DNA of 64,000 nucleotides, taken from positions 248,001-312,000 of the forward strand of contig JAGFNK010000011.1 of assembly GCA_025769875.1 (NCBI GenBank), given 5' to 3'. A program made the position numbers and the translations under genes. Of the stretch, positions 1 to 13,445 are shown piece after piece; position 1 is the stretch's first letter, and each line of letters begins with the position of its first letter. The notes beneath the pieces were generated by a model. It had not been told where the DNA came from and did not search any database. It worked only from the letters and a program-made list of their open reading frames with translations. This DNA is from Russula earlei. Its lineage: Eukaryota; Basidiomycota; Agaricomycetes; Russulales; Russulaceae.

Positions 1-3000
1 GTTCGGCTGTCGGATCTTCCCAAGCGGGAGAAGGCACTACCAGTCCACGTAAACAGAGCGCCGCCGCCAGCACTTCCTGGTCTTCTGGCGGCATTGCTTC
101 TCGTCGCCTATCACGCTCTATTCACATTCCTATACGTCCCACCCGTTCTGGTCATAGTTCCCGTTCCACTTCCCGTTCCCGCTCGCCCCTTCCTCCGAAC
201 AATCATTCTAGTTTCTCCGAGTCTCTTTCCAACCCTGCGTCATCAACCAACCGCCGTTCGTCTCGCATCCTCATTGACAATCCCGTTGACCCTATCATGA
301 ACAACCTCTATGAACTCATATCGGTTGCCACCGATGTCACTGATATGACCGTTGCCCAGCTTACGTCGCAGCCCAAGAGCGTCGAGGCCATCGTGCAAAG
401 AGTCCAAATGATCGGAAAAGCGTGGGACGACCACCCCGATTGGCATGGCCGCAATTGGTATGTGCAGGTGCTCCTCGCAGTCGCAAGCCTCAGCCGCGTT
501 GTCGAGTGGTGGGAAGCCGAAAAGCAGTTTTGGAACTTTGATGACAACGATAACGAGCAAGAGGAGGCATTACTCTTCGTAATGAAGCCGGCAGATGATC
601 ACATCCCTCCACCTGCGCCAACCCCTCGACTACCTCCTGAGGAGGACCCCCGTTTGCGCCTGTCCCGCCCTGCAAGTCAAGGAAAGCGGCCACGAGATGA
701 GGTCCAATCTTCTCTTTCCCTGGCGCCGCTTGAGCCATTGAACGTATCATCATCATCATCAAAATCCTTAGAGACTGCCGAATCGGCGCGAGTCTTGGCG
801 ACAGAGCGACTACGATTACAAGCCGAAACCGCCCAAAATCGTAATATTGTCTTGGAGCTCGGCCTGGATGGTGATCACATCATCTGGCTTAATTACGCAT
901 GGGTGGTTGTCGTGGGGTGTGTCAGCTATCTTATCCCCGTCTCTCAGCCGGCTAACAGTACCTAGCACGGATCCGGATGAGTTGCAAGGCATGCGAATAT
1001 CTAGATTTCTCGCACCACAAGATGCATCGGTTTTTCAGGTTGCAACGCAAACCTTGCGGGAGGATGACTCGCATACTGTGGAGGTTCGATTCTACCTCCG
1101 GATAGAACCCTACGACGAGCGCGAGGATCCAAACAGCGTGTTATATCAATTAATGGATGGGAAAGGCATGTTGATGACCGACAGAGAAGAGGGAACACTT
1201 TCGCATACCATGTGGGTGATTAAGCCCTGTGGTCCTCCTGAGTATTTGCAGCCCTCCATCCACGTTGAGGACGATGGTGATACGCAGCTTCCAAGCGTTC
1301 CTCCCCCTCTGGAGCGCTCGCCCGAGAACCAAGGCCAGGAGACTTCAATGCCCTTACCCTTCGCACGTCCCATTAACGTTACGCCGATCTTATGTCGCAT
1401 TTGCGAGAACAACATCCCGCAGTGGTACTTTGAAAAGCACAACGAGACCTGCAGTGAAACCCACCGTTTGGAGGCAGAGATCGGAGAATGTAACGAGTCA
1501 ATAGTGGAACTGCGTAACACAATTCGCGACATTTCCACCACCCTGGATCGATCTTCCCCGGTAACAAGCCCTGAGTACCGTGGGCTTCCCATCCTCTCGC
1601 CATCGAGTTCTCCCGTTTCCTCTTCACCTTTGCAGCTTTTCCGCATCAATAAGATGCAGCGCATTGGGGTCAAAAAGTTGCAACGCCGCTTAATAGAACA
1701 ACTTGATGATACGTTGCAAGTTGCACTCGAGGTCTCTGTCCCTGCCCTGAAGGAGGACGAATCGAAGGAACCTATTGAACGACAACGTCTTTTGTCGCCT
1801 GGCTCAGAGAGGAAGATTACCCAGATTCGTAATTGGCTGAAACCCACGACGTCGGATAGCGGCCTTGCGCAGCTTGTACAGGATGCGGAACGGGTAATGC
1901 GGCAGAAGATCGACACAGTCATTCGCCTACAGAATACTATCAGGTACTCTGAGAAAGTGCGGCAAGAGTGGGAGGAGCGTGTCGCACAGGCGTTAGAATC
2001 TGACGAGGATGAAGAGGACGAAGATGAAGAGGATGATCCAAACGCAGAGCGTTATGAGGACCATCTGCAGGCAGAGGATGACAGGTCCAGTACCACTTCT
2101 GAGTATGCTTTCGGAGGAGGTGAAAGCAGTGCTTCCCTAGACCCGACTCCTCTGGCTTCCTCCCCTCCCATATCTTCCACCCCCTTCCATGGAGAAGGTG
2201 TTCCCTATGATCCCGTCCGCCTTTCAACCTCCGCCACCTCCTGTGACATTCGCATGGCAAGGTATATCATTGCAAACGCGTTCGTCTACCCCATCATCTG
2301 TGTCGTCTCCCTTGGCTCTTGCCGCGCCGATTGTTGCGTCAGATTCACAGAATGACTGCAATCCACCCCATATGGATTTGAATGACAGCGTTATGAAGAC
2401 TGTGCGTCCTCGGAAGTCCGTACAAAACTTGGAAGCTCCTCAACAAATGTCACCTCTAAATTCGCCGCTGGAGCTCCAGGGGACTCGTCGCACGCATCGT
2501 CGCCACTCCACCATCAATCCAGTTCTCAGCCCAGTGACACAGCCCATATCTGGTGGGCCCATCTCGCCTCGTCTTCCTTCTGCTACGCCCCTTTCGCGCA
2601 CCCCGCCGACATCAATCAAAGATTTTGAGATTATTAAGCCCATCAGCAAGGGCGCTTTCGGCTCGGTCTTCTTGTCCAAAAAGAAAGCGACTGGCGACTA
2701 CTATGCGATCAAAGTGTTGAAGAAGGCCGACATGATAGCGAAGAATCAGATCACAAATGTGAAGGCAGAACGTATGATTCTGATGAAGCAGGCCGAATCC
2801 CCATTCGTCGCGAAACTATTTTTCACCTTCCAGAGCAAAGACAACCTGTATTTGGTCATGGAATATCTGAATGGCGGTGACTGCGCAGCCCTTATAAAGT
2901 CCCTTGGTGCTCTACCAGAGGAGTGGGCAAAAAACTATGTTGCCGAAGTCGTTCTCGGCTTGGAATATTTGCATCAAAGGGGAATCATTCACCGGTGCGT

Positions 3001-5216
3001 TGACAGACTATTACCACCTCATTTGACTGATCAATGCGACTTCTAGTGATTTGAAACCGGATAATCTCCTCATCGACCAGCATGGCCACCTCAAACTCAC
3101 TGACTTCGGTTTGAGTAGGATCGGTCTCCTAGGGCGTCAAACACGTGAGGCTCAGTTGATGCCATTGGAGCGGGGTAGCCGCGCGACGCGGACTCGCTAC
3201 AGCCCACACTCTCGCCCGCCATCCATGGATGCGGCATATCTGTCGTCACCCCTGATCCCCGTCGACATCATTGGAGGAGGTTCGTATTTTAATCAGCAAC
3301 CCGCTTCAATGAATCGCCAAAGAACAAACTCATTTCTATCATCCACAGACGACGTCAGTGAATCTAGTGGATCTGACACATTCTCCAACATCTTCGCACG
3401 TCGAGCTGGAGGTCAGATCAATGACAGCCCACTGCAGTCGTTTGCTATGGAATTGACGACCGACCTACGCTCGCACTGTTTGCCAGGAGGAAGCGGTACG
3501 CCTACCGGTGAACAGAAGTTTGTCGGAACGCCTGACTACCTGGCCCCGGAGACAATCCTTGGCCTTCGCGGCGATGATGCTGCTGTCGATTGGGTGAGTG
3601 AGGTTGTTGGCCGCTCAGCGATTCGGGAAACGGCTTACACTCAGACAGTGGGCGCTTGGAGTTATTACATATGAATTTCTTTATGGCGCGCCACCTTTCC
3701 ATGATGAAACGCCGGAGAAGGTATTTGAAAATATTCTTTCCAGACGGATGGAATGGCTTGAAGAATATATCGACTACTCACCTGAGGCCCGGGACTTGAT
3801 GGAGCGATTGTTGACTGTGGATCCTCAACGACGTCTTGGCGCTAACGGGGCGGACGAGGTCAAGGCACACCCATGGTTCACTGGGATCGAATGGGATAAG
3901 GTCACCACAACCGAGGCTGCGTTCATCCCTCAAGTCACGGACCCCGAGTCGACGGACTACTTTGATCCCCGTGGTGCCATTCTCCAACTGTTTGAGGATG
4001 ACCAGCCCGTGCCTACAACCCAGTCTTCCTTGCCGAATTGCGTTGGTATAGATGTCCCTCATTCCGAGGCTGTCCCAGTCCCACGAGGAGGGCGTGATGC
4101 ATCGTCATCGACGCCAGCGGACGACGAGTTTGGTGCCTTTTCCTTCAAGAACTTGCAGGTACTCAAACAAGCTAATGATGATATGATACGGAAAATGCGG
4201 ACCGACCAGATGGCACCCATAACACACACGCTTTCCGAATCCGGAGCCGCACACACCCGGAAGCGCAGCATGTCGGTCAGGAAGAAAGTACCGTCCAGCG
4301 TGGTCACTTCGTTCGAGGGCAAATCATCAATCACGAACCCCCCATCTCCTGCCACATCCACCTCTTCCATGGCGTCCTCACCTTCTCGCGGCAGTGTCCC
4401 ACCTTCTACTCCCGGTAGTGTTGCAGGCCACATTCGTAAACCTTCTGAATTTGGCGCTGTCGAGCGATTCAAACAGAACCACATGGACGCGGATGTAGTC
4501 CGTCGGAATTCCATGCCCAGCCGTCTACGTACCGCGTCCGTCTCATCAAGTATGGGAGACGGTTCGTTTACCGACGCATGGCCCGCCTCCATCGGCCATG
4601 CATCTAGTCACTTCGAGGTCAACACCCCCCCGTCCTCTGTTGCTTCCATCGACCTCAAAAGAGGCCCAGACCCAAGTGATCGTGCTGTGACATGTCTGCT
4701 TGCAGAGGACAATCCCATCACAGCCAAGATCATCGAGACCTTGCTCAGCCGACTCGGTTGCCGGTGTGTTGTTGTGGCAGATGGTTCTGAGGCAATCAGC
4801 GTCGCAATGGGCGACATCAGTTGCGTGTTTAAATACGCCTGTCACCCGTATTTGTGTCTAAATGGTTTTTACGCAGAGTTTGACTGCATTTTGATGGACC
4901 TCCATATGCCAGTTGGTATGTGACCGTCATCCGCAATTAATCGTTTGAGCCGCCTAACACCGCCCCCACAGTCGATGGTGAGAGCGCCGCCCGGTATATC
5001 AAAAGCACCAACAACAAAAACACGAGTACGCCGATCATCGCCGTCAGTGCTTACAGCGGTGTCGATATGGGCGATGCGAGTGCACTCTTCGCTGCCTCTC
5101 TCTCTAAACCACTTCAGAAGGCCGACTTGTTAGCAGCGATGCGCGAGCTCGGATTTAAAACATCAACCGCACATAGCCCCCTTGTTGGTAAAGCGAAAGC
5201 AATTACCACTCGGTGA
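1..5216 (+). CDS. RIM15: RIM15-type AGC protein kinase with C-terminal response-regulator domain (5' partial)
   Basis: Reads open in frame from base 3, so the start lies upstream. Modelled exons are 3-916, 966-2197, 2262-2994, 3047-3593, 3649-4819, 4877-4915 and 4972-5216; together they give 1626 residues with no internal stop. Domains in order: a conserved RIM15 N-terminal region (WHGRNWYVQVL near 450) and a CxxC...H..TC zinc-finger-like motif (CRICENNIPQWYFEKH, about 1397). An AGC kinase starts at DFEIIKPISKGAFGSVF (about 2623), with HRDLKPDN split by an intron and TDFG near 3100. About 140 residues are inserted between DFG and the activation segment VGTPDYLAPE, a hallmark of RIM15/Cek1/Greatwall kinases. 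A receiver domain begins at CLLAEDNP (about 4690), with phospho-acceptor LMDLHMP and LSKPL. Known family role: entry into quiescence downstream of TOR and PKA, through endosulfines. The family call is firm; the exact 5' structure is not visible. Confidence 0.93.
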
Positions 5217-5660
5217 AACCCGTATGCCCATAATCATATTACAGTACATCTTCACCCTCATCACCCGGTTTGTAACGTGCAACTTTTACACCACCTAATG
5301 ACCGTGGCTTACTCTCTGCATTCTCATCCTTCCTTGTTGTTATGCCACCTTTTATTGCTACGCATCATCAGCCTTGAACACGTTCTCTTCAATATTTTCG
5401 TCATTCCCCTGGTCATCCTTCCTTGCATTGTCTCACTGCAATTTGTATGCTAGAGTTAGTTGATGTCATCTCCGTTCCCACGTGTGGACAAGCGCCTGAG
5501 CGTTAAGAAAAGTCGCTCGTATAACAACGCATTCGTGCCGCAACCGCAACCCAGGGGCTCCTTTTTCAAAGTCGGTCGGACAACGTTACAGCCACCTCCT
5601 AGGCCCCAGCTATTGCAACAATTGTTTCCGTGATTTATTAAGAGGACGACGTCGGCGATC
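5217..5660. other. Intergenic spacer between RIM15-like gene and UIM protein gene
   Basis: 444 bp with pyrimidine-rich tracts and no credible coding. It must hold the 3' end of the upstream gene and the promoter of the downstream one. No specific site was recognised. Confidence 0.5.
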
Positions 5661-8171
5661 ATGTCTTCATCCAACCCCCCTCCCAGCATGGCATATCAGT
5701 GGACCCCAGCTGATTTTCGCACAAGGCAATATCGCTCTTCAACGGTGCCAGCGCCCTTGCAACCCTCTTTTCCGGAAATTCCGCAAAGTCTAATGCCAGG
5801 ACGCAACAAGCATTCTCAATCTATCTCAGCCACCGGCGCTACTAGCACAGGTACTGCCACTGGCAACAATGGGACACCATTCTCTGCTCCTAGCTCTACC
5901 AACGGCTCTACTATGGCCTATGTTCCTACATCATCATCACCAGTTAACGACATTCCACTTTATCGCTCGCTCTATCGCGATCTACAACAACTCCCCCGCC
6001 TCCGCCTCCGCCTCCACCGCCTCTGCCAGTACCACAGCCACTAGTGCCGCCCCATCAGGAATACCCAATGGTACCTCCTCTCCCACCGAAGACTCCAATT
6101 ATAACGCCTCCCTCAATCATCTCTCCTACGCTACCGCCTAAGCCACCGCCAATCATGTCCTCACCGGTCATGCCCTTACTACCACCCGTCTTCAGGCCCA
6201 AGGCGCCACCACGGTCCAAATCCCAACCCAACCCTCCGATCTCGCGCGGTGCGATACCTACCCCTAATGCACCGCCCCTACTCCCACCACCGCCACCGAT
6301 ACTACCACCAAAGCCTCTGGGTGCACGCCCCCCTTCATTCACTGCCACGCGCGTCCTCTACCCACAGCCAAAGGTCACGCCCAGCGCGAAGCCTAGACCG
6401 GCCGAGAACGGTCCTGGCACTGATGACGCCAACTCGCCGACCTTGCCACCCGTGGCCGCGCCCGTCAAAGGGCAATTTGGAATGAACGAGGAAGAGGAGC
6501 TGGAGCTCGCTCTGGAGTTGTCGGTGCACGTCGAGCGGGAGCACGCCAATTCACTTCTTTCCCAGGACGAGGACCTCGCTCGGGCGCTGGAAGAGTCGCT
6601 TCGCGATTCGCCACCGCCGCCAGCACCCGAGAGATTACAGCCCAGACTGGTCGTCGATGTCGCAAACGTGCCCTCGGCATCTTCTTCGTCGACGAGGCTT
6701 CGGGACGCACCGTCGCAGTCGCATGACCCAAAAAGGCCGACGTCCCGCGTGCCGTCTCCGTTGCCTGCGCCGGCACCCGTCGACGCGCAGCTCAAAGAGG
6801 ACGAGGCGCTCGCTCGGAGACTGGAAGCCGAGTACGAAAACGGGCGCACCACGCCAACGGCAGAAAGAGAAAGGGACGACGACTCGGAGGCGTATCCCGA
6901 CGAACGGCCGGGATACGTCCCGCTACCTCCCTATGCCGACGTCGTCGGCGAGGAAACTGGTACGCGTGGATACGATGTGCGACCGTGACCTTAGATTGCT
7001 TACTACGTGCCGCATCCCCCCCGTCAGCGGTCAAGCGTCCCGAGTCGGATGCGACGGCGTCACCACGCGTTCCGCCGCAGGTATCCCCAACAACATCTGT
7101 ACACGCCGACGAACGACTTTCCGTCCCGAACCAAGCCAACGTTCCTCCTCGGAATACGCCGTCGCCGGCGAAGGGAACCAGCCCGAAAGCGGGACCGTCG
7201 CCGAGAGCGGCCTCTCCAGCGGAAGAAGCGGAGGCGCCCGAATCCTCTTCTGCCGCCTCCCCTCCATCGTCACGGACGATGGTGACACCTAACCAGTTCG
7301 TCGAGCCAGAGTTGCTCCATGGCGTCTGTAAGTATCCACGGACGAGTAATCAACCTTTTTGCCACGCTTACTACGCCCGACGACAGCGTTTGGGTTCCAC
7401 ACGCCACCGATGCAAAATCTCGAGATGCGGGGTCCTTTGCCAAATATCATCGCTCTTCCTTACGGAAAGTCACCCCCTATGCACATTCGGGCGGCGAGCT
7501 GGCGGCAACTCTTAAAGTTGATGGCGAAATTGAGTGCCACGCGGCTCGAGCCGTCTGTTGAATCTGTGGCCGTGACAAAGGGCGACTTGCTCCTGCGGAC
7601 TGTGGTCCAGTTCTTCAGGGTACGCGATTCCATGCGTCCGATGGCGGCCATTCTCATGTCTTGCCAGCTTCATCCGACCTCTTCAGACTGGCGGACGGTC
7701 GTCTATCTCACGATTGACTATCCACCTCCGCCAGACCATCGGTATACGAACGGGGACGTCAACGTGCTCCCATACTCATACACTTTATCTCACTTTCCAG
7801 CCCTGCTCCGCGACGGTGCGGATTCACCGATATGTAAATACTACACTGTCCCGGTGACACCAAGGACGCCATTGCCCAAACTACCGATATCGATGCCCGA
7901 CATGGCTATGTACCTGGCCTCCGCTTTGGAAGAGTCGAGACGCGCGCTCAATGACTCGTCGAGCGGTCATCGCCGACTTGCAAAGATGATAGACCAATTT
8001 TACCCCAAGGAACAAGGTCCGGCAGCAGTCGGCGAGGAAGAGGAGGTGCGGCGGAGAGGAGGGCGAGCATTTATCGGTCGTCTTATGGGCCGATCGTCCA
8101 GGCCTCAACTGGGACGTAATGCGGAAGTCTACGACCTCGTTACACCATTTGTTCCGGACGAATGGGGATGA
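5661..8171 (+). CDS. Conserved basidiomycete protein with ubiquitin-interacting-like motifs, function unknown
   Basis: The likely start is the ATG at 5661. A workable model is 5661-5942, 6038-6959, 7028-7327 and 7387-8171 (762 residues, in frame throughout). The first intron is the least certain because its GTTAAC donor is weak. The N-terminal third is low-complexity and proline-rich. Two stretches near 6490-6620, EEELELALELSVH and DEDLARALEESLRDS, fit the UIM consensus (acidic, LxxALxxS). A third, weaker one (EDEALARRLEAEY) lies near 6800. The C-terminal ~260 residues (from MQNLEMRGPLPNII, about 7411) look like a folded domain and resemble uncharacterised Agaricomycete proteins I recognise only in outline. 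Ubiquitin binding is an inference from the motifs; I assign no pathway. Confidence 0.7.
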
Positions 8172-8347
8172 TGGGTCTGTCTACAAGTGTATTATTGTAT
8201 TATACTGTGCTATCCAGCCCGTCTGCGACACGACAGCGGGTTCACCCCCATTCGTGTGGCTCCGGCCCGGATGTTCTCCCATCACACAATTTGTCGTCGA
8301 ATTCAAATATTGATCGTCCTTTCCTTGCCTCGCTCTTTTGCCCCTCC

Positions 8348-9881
8348 ATGAACCGTCTAAAGAGGCTCGCTGCAGTCCTTCTCAACCCCACAGAAGATAT
8401 AGAACAAACGCACGCCGCATTAGAAGCAGCCGGGGTACCCGTGTCCTTCGCGGACTGCAGGTACTGTCCCAACCCCTGTGAGGATGGTGAGCGAGCCCCT
8501 CCCTTCCCGATCATTTTGATGCACTCAATAGTGTTCGCAGGACACGAGGAGTATCCAAATAAAATAGTTTCGAAGATAGACACCACTTCTGACATGCTCG
8601 GTTCAGTCAAGCCTTACCGCCGCCAAGTGGGTGCCATGTAACGTGATTCAGGCGTTGCGGGGGTTATCTGATAAATATCGACCAAGGTGGTGATTTCGAC
8701 GGGAAAGTCTGATTGGAAACACACGGTCACCTCCGAAGAAGGCTCACTCGCCTCCTACATCTCTGACATCGAGAAGGCCGTACCCCTCACAATCACCGCC
8801 GGCGCTTCCACCCCAACGTCTCCTCAGCTGCCGACTGCCATCTCCGGCATATTCAAAGATTCGGAGACGCACACCGTGGCCATCTTGAACGGCAGCCACG
8901 ACACGCTCTCGAAGGACCACGAGCGCGAGACCGTGCTCGTCTTTCCCGACTACAAGGTCGTGACGGAGGTGCCTCGCTCCCTCGACGGCGCGCGCGAGCT
9001 GTGGCGGAACTCCGTCAATCCGAGCGTACCACGTGTCGGCGCATCCTCCGAGGAGAGCGCGCTCAAGTCCTGGGTGATTCCGTACACATGCGTGATCCTG
9101 ATCTGTGAGTGTGAAGCGTCTCGCCGACCCACGTGCCCGCCCGTTCCGATTTTCCGAAACGAAACGCTGAAAACGAACCTTCCACTTCTCTCTTTTTGCC
9201 TTTTCGCCGCCTTCTTTTTTTTTCTCTCCGTCGCAGGTTCCCATCGAAAGAGAGACGTCCGATGTGCCGTCGCGGCGCCCAAACTCGAGAACGGTACGTG
9301 TATGGTTCCACACCCTTCCTTGCATGAGAAAACGAAAAAAAAAAAGAGCGCTGAAACTCTCTGCCTACCTGCTTTGCATGCACTTCTCGATCAACGATCT
9401 GCTTCCGCCCGCGCATGGCCGTCAGCCTTCACGCAAACATTGCATGCCGAAGGCTGGGACGTTCACACGCAGCTTGAAGATCCGACCGGTCCACCATTGG
9501 AGGAATATCCCGACGGGGACGGAAAAGAAGCCGAGTTGAGCCGGAGGCTGCAGCAACTCGACGAGGGCCTCCCGAAGAGGGCGTTGATCCTCATGACTTC
9601 GCATATCGGCGGACACAAGTACGCGGGCAATGTTATTGTGCGGAATCTCTCTCTCTCTCTCGCCTTGCGGAAAAACGAACATTTGGGAGCTGATCGATCG
9701 CGTCTCTCGTTTATAGATTTACATGCCCCAGGGCGCCGGCGTATGGTATGGTCGCGTAACGACGCATGAGGTCGCGTCTATCGTGCATACGACCATCCTC
9801 GGCGGACAGATCCTACCTCCTTTATTACGTGGGGGCGTCAACCTCTCGCGGCCAGATTGTAAGCGACTCAACGATTGGTAG
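8348..9881 (+). CDS. AIM32: AIM32-like sucrase/ferredoxin-domain (thioredoxin-fold Fe-S) protein
   Basis: Six exons: 8348-8486, 8541-8626, 8687-9104, 9237-9293, 9426-9637 and 9717-9881, totalling 358 residues in frame. The ATG at 8348 is preferred because coding similarity begins there. The C-terminal half carries CSHRKRDVRC and HIGGHKYAGNV followed by YMPQGAGVWYGRV, the paired Cys/His signature of the sucrase/ferredoxin-like family that includes yeast Aim32. An N-terminal CRYCPNPCEDG segment may add ligand cysteines. Known for the family: a thioredoxin-like [2Fe-2S] protein, mitochondrial in yeast, linked to redox quality control. Introns of 132 nt (two) are longer than most here, and one contains an A-run near 9331. 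It converges on the SCH9-like gene. Confidence 0.85.
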
Positions 9882-10380
9882 TGCTCGTTTCCGCGTCTCG
9901 TCGGCTTCCTACCATCATTTCTTGTAATGCTTATCCTACCGTATACCTCAGTTGTGTAGCTGTTAATTTGCTTAAATGCCCGCTTGACGGGCTTTCCAAA
10001 TTCGTGGGCACATCAGATACAGATACGTTCTTAGCACGTCATGCAAATAGGTGCTGGATAAATACTACAAATTATTGTATGTTGTGAAGGCCGCCTGTTT
10101 GGACGTTCGACGCAATACGCAATAACATGCCACAAATTTAGTGTGCGTTACGGAACCATGCGTGGAAGAAAGATGGAATATGGGAATCAATCGTTGTCCA
10201 GGTGTTGTACAGATGTAATATATCGAGGCGATGCTAGCATAGAATATGGGCAGTGGTCGCGGAAATAGAATGATGCGTGCGATGGGATGTAAAGTGAATG
10301 GGCGTAAGACAGGTGGCCCTCCGTAAAGACAATAAAAAGTATGGGATGAGATACACGATAGCTTGAGGTGATACACATAT
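9882..10380. other. Convergent intergenic spacer (AIM32-like / SCH9-like 3' ends)
   Basis: 499 bp, AT-richer than the flanking exons, between two converging stop codons. It presumably holds both 3' UTRs. I see no gene, repeat or RNA. Confidence 0.5.
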
Positions 10381-13252
10381 TCATATGTCGTCAAAATCAT
10401 CGAAGTATCCGCTGCGCTTGGAATAGCGGCCGGCCGGCGTGGTCGCGTCCAGCGTTTCATCGTCAGTCGTCGGGTACGTCGCTTCTTCGGCCACAGTGGT
10501 TTCGCGGCCTTCCTTCTCGGTGAGACGGGTGACCATGCGCGCGATGAGACTCTCGGATTCCCCAGAGTATGTAAAGCCACGGAAATTCTCTTGCACGCTG
10601 TTAGTGAGGGGAGGACTGGAAGCGAGGTCGCGTCTTTTGGGCTGGATCTGGATTCCAGCGGTGACGGACACAGGAGGGCGATCGCTACCCAACGGACCGT
10701 GAGGTGTGTACTGAGGGGCACTGGAGACGGACTGCGAGACCCAGTCCGCCGAAGGGTCGTCATCATCTAGTTTCAACTGGTTGACCAACGCGATGTGTGA
10801 TGAGATATCCGCTGACGTAAACTCGGGGTCGAAATTCGAGGTCGATTCATCAGACTCAACGACAGGCTTGAACGGCGGCGTCACCTGCTTTCGCGCAAGT
10901 GCATCCCAATCAATTGTTTGGAAGAACGGATGTTCTTTTAGCTCCGCTGCGTCCCGCTGAGCGCCTAGTCGGTGCTTTGGGTTACGATTGAGAAGCTAGC
11001 AAAACACACGTTAATACCTGAGGCGCGGTCGGATTGGTCAATACTGTAGACCTACCCCCTTGACAAATTGCTTCCCATCTTCGTTGATGACACCTCTGGG
11101 GAAACGAATCTTGCCGAAACAGATGTTCTTGTACATTTGCTGAGTGTCCTCGGCATAGAAGGGACTCCACCCGCAGCACATTTCGAAGAGCAAAACGCCG
11201 AGCGACCAAAAATCGACGAGTTTTGAGTAGCCATGCTCGTCGAGAAGAACTTCCGGTGCAAGGTATTCTGTTGTTCCGCAGAATGTGTTCGTCAATTCGT
11301 CGGCCCCAAGGTCCGGTTTTGATAAGCCAAAATCACAGAGGGCCACGTGTCCTGTGGCATCAAGAAGGATATTTTCTGGTTTCAAGTCGCTTCATCTTCT
11401 GTAAGACAACGACCGGATCATGATAATGATAACAAGGGCACTTACCGATATACAATGTCATACTTGTGTAGATGTTCCAAAGCAAGCACCAATTCGGCGA
11501 TATAGAACCGCGCACGCTCCTCAGTGAAGCGGGTTTCTTTTTGAAGATGCCAAAAGAGCTCTCCACCACTCTTAAAATCGGTTATGAGATAGAGGTCCGT
11601 ATCGGTCTGGAAGCTGAACTTGAGTCCGACTAGGAATGGCGAGTCAAGCGAGCGTTGCAAAATTTTCCGTTCGCCTATAGTGTGAGCGACTTCTTTCTTT
11701 GCAATGATCTCCTTCTTTGATAGAACCTTCATGGCATAAATGCGCTTGGTATCCTTTTTCCTGACTTGGAAAACGCGGCCGAATGTCCCTCTTCCGATAA
11801 GTTTGAGGAACTCGAAGTCCCGCGGTGTCAGAGATCGTTTCGACTGCTCGCACCATCAACATTTGAGAATGAGAAGTTATTTATGGAGGAAGAATTACCT
11901 TGTATTGTTCAAAAGTGATTTGGATGCGGATTTCACCCGTAATATTGGGTTCGTTTTCGTACGGACCGAGCCTTGAAGAGGCATGAGCGAACGGGAGGAT
12001 GCGGCGATAGCCTGAACGTACTTGTACCATTGATCAACTGTGTGATCGTGCACTAGGGTGGGCTTAACCTTGACAGAGCCCATGAAGCCATGGTCCTCAT
12101 CTGCACGATCGTAGATGTTGAACTGGATCGTGGACTCTTCAGATGTTACGTCGCTGTAGGAGGAGGGAACGAGAGGACGTCATCGGCAAGACCTGGGCTC
12201 AGTAGGACGTCAACTTACAAGGATACCTCGTGCTTCCAGACTGGGTTGTGGGCAGACATGCGCCCGATTAAACCATTTGAGGGTGTTTTAGTACCTGACA
12301 CACCCGAGACAGAAAGTGACGATTTAGCTGAATTGGAAGAAGAACTTGACACCGGAGACTGGCGGCGGGTTCGCGAGGGGGAGCCCAGAGCGGCCGCAGT
12401 GGATCCGACGGCACCCAAAGCGCTGATAGCGATTGAGGAGGAAGTACGGGAGAGGTTAGTCGCGACGCCCCTGACCTCCTTGTCGTCCTCATCGGTCGGA
12501 TCTCTGCTGACGAATTCGTTGTTTTCGAAGACGACGACTACGTAAGGTCTGGAATTGAAGGATGGGGTGTTAAGACCGCGGGCGGAGATGAGCTTTACGT
12601 GAATTTGGCCCTTTGAGGAGCCAGAGGAGGCGGGAGTGGCTGCTGAGTGAGATTGATGGGGACGGGAGGGAGAGGATGCGAGGGTGGAAGAGTCTAGGGA
12701 AGAAGAGGGGGAGCGGGAATGAGGGGAACGGCTGACGGGAGAGAGTTGCATGTCGAAAGCGGGAGCATGAAGGGTGAGATGGGTTGTTGGGAGACCCGTC
12801 TTGGTTAAGTTGATAGACGACGTGAGGGCAGGAGATAGCGGGCCAGATGGCGCAGACTCGGCCCCATTAGAGGAAGGCGACGACGGCACCTGGAGGAGCC
12901 GGTGATGGATTGGGGTCCGGGTCCGGCAACCCTCGCGCGGGCTTTTCCTTCCACTTTTCCTTCTTCCACCTCGCACCGCCACCGCAATTGCGTTTGTCAC
13001 CAGAGGCGGCGGGGACGGCGACAGCGATGGCGACAGCGACAACAACAATGGCTTCACCGGTGGCGGTACATTCTCAATCGGGGGCTTGTACTCGACCTCA
13101 TATCCGTTCACCGAACTCGCCTTGCTGCCTTGCTTGGTTCGCTCGACGACCGGTATTGGCCAATGCTTAATGACTGTGGCCGCGAAGGAAAAAGTGGGGA
13201 AGATTGTCGGTGACGGCGACAGGGCAACCGGCCCTGGCGTAAAAGTCATCAT
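10381..13252 (-). CDS. SCH9: SCH9/S6K-like AGC protein kinase with N-terminal C2 domain
   Basis: Six exons on the minus strand: 13252-12219, 12153-12022, 11971-11899, 11843-11446, 11389-11056 and 10995-10381. They sum to 861 residues with no stop. The start is the first ATG of the open frame. After a Ser/Pro-rich leader comes a C2 domain (QIHVKLISARGLNTP... to DEDHGFMGSVKVKP), interrupted by a Ser-rich loop. Then TFEQYKSKRSLTPRDFEFLK leads into an AGC kinase with GRGTFGRVF, AMKVL, YRDLKPEN, CDFGLSK, TFCGTTEYLAPE and the hydrophobic motif FRGFTY in the tail. C2 plus AGC kinase plus FRGFTY is the diagnostic layout of fungal Sch9. Known family role: TORC1-activated growth and ribosome-biogenesis signalling, opposing Rim15, whose homologue lies at the start of this window. 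Confidence 0.95.
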
Positions 13253-13445
13253 CTTCACCGACTGGGGGGAGGGGGTGGAGGTGCGCGCACAGGGAGGACG
13301 AGGAACGTTTTATAATGACAATTGTACGACAGCGCTAGATAATGCGATTCCTGACTCTCGCTGCCCAACGCCGGTGGGAGGATCATCCATCCCGTAGCGA
13401 TAACGAACTTATCGCGTCCTTTTGCGGCCGTTTCGCCACCGGCCA

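Noticed and set aside
9063..9416. Minus-strand open frames over the AIM32-like gene
   Set aside because: They are shadows of plus-strand exons and of the long introns at 9105-9236 and 9294-9425.
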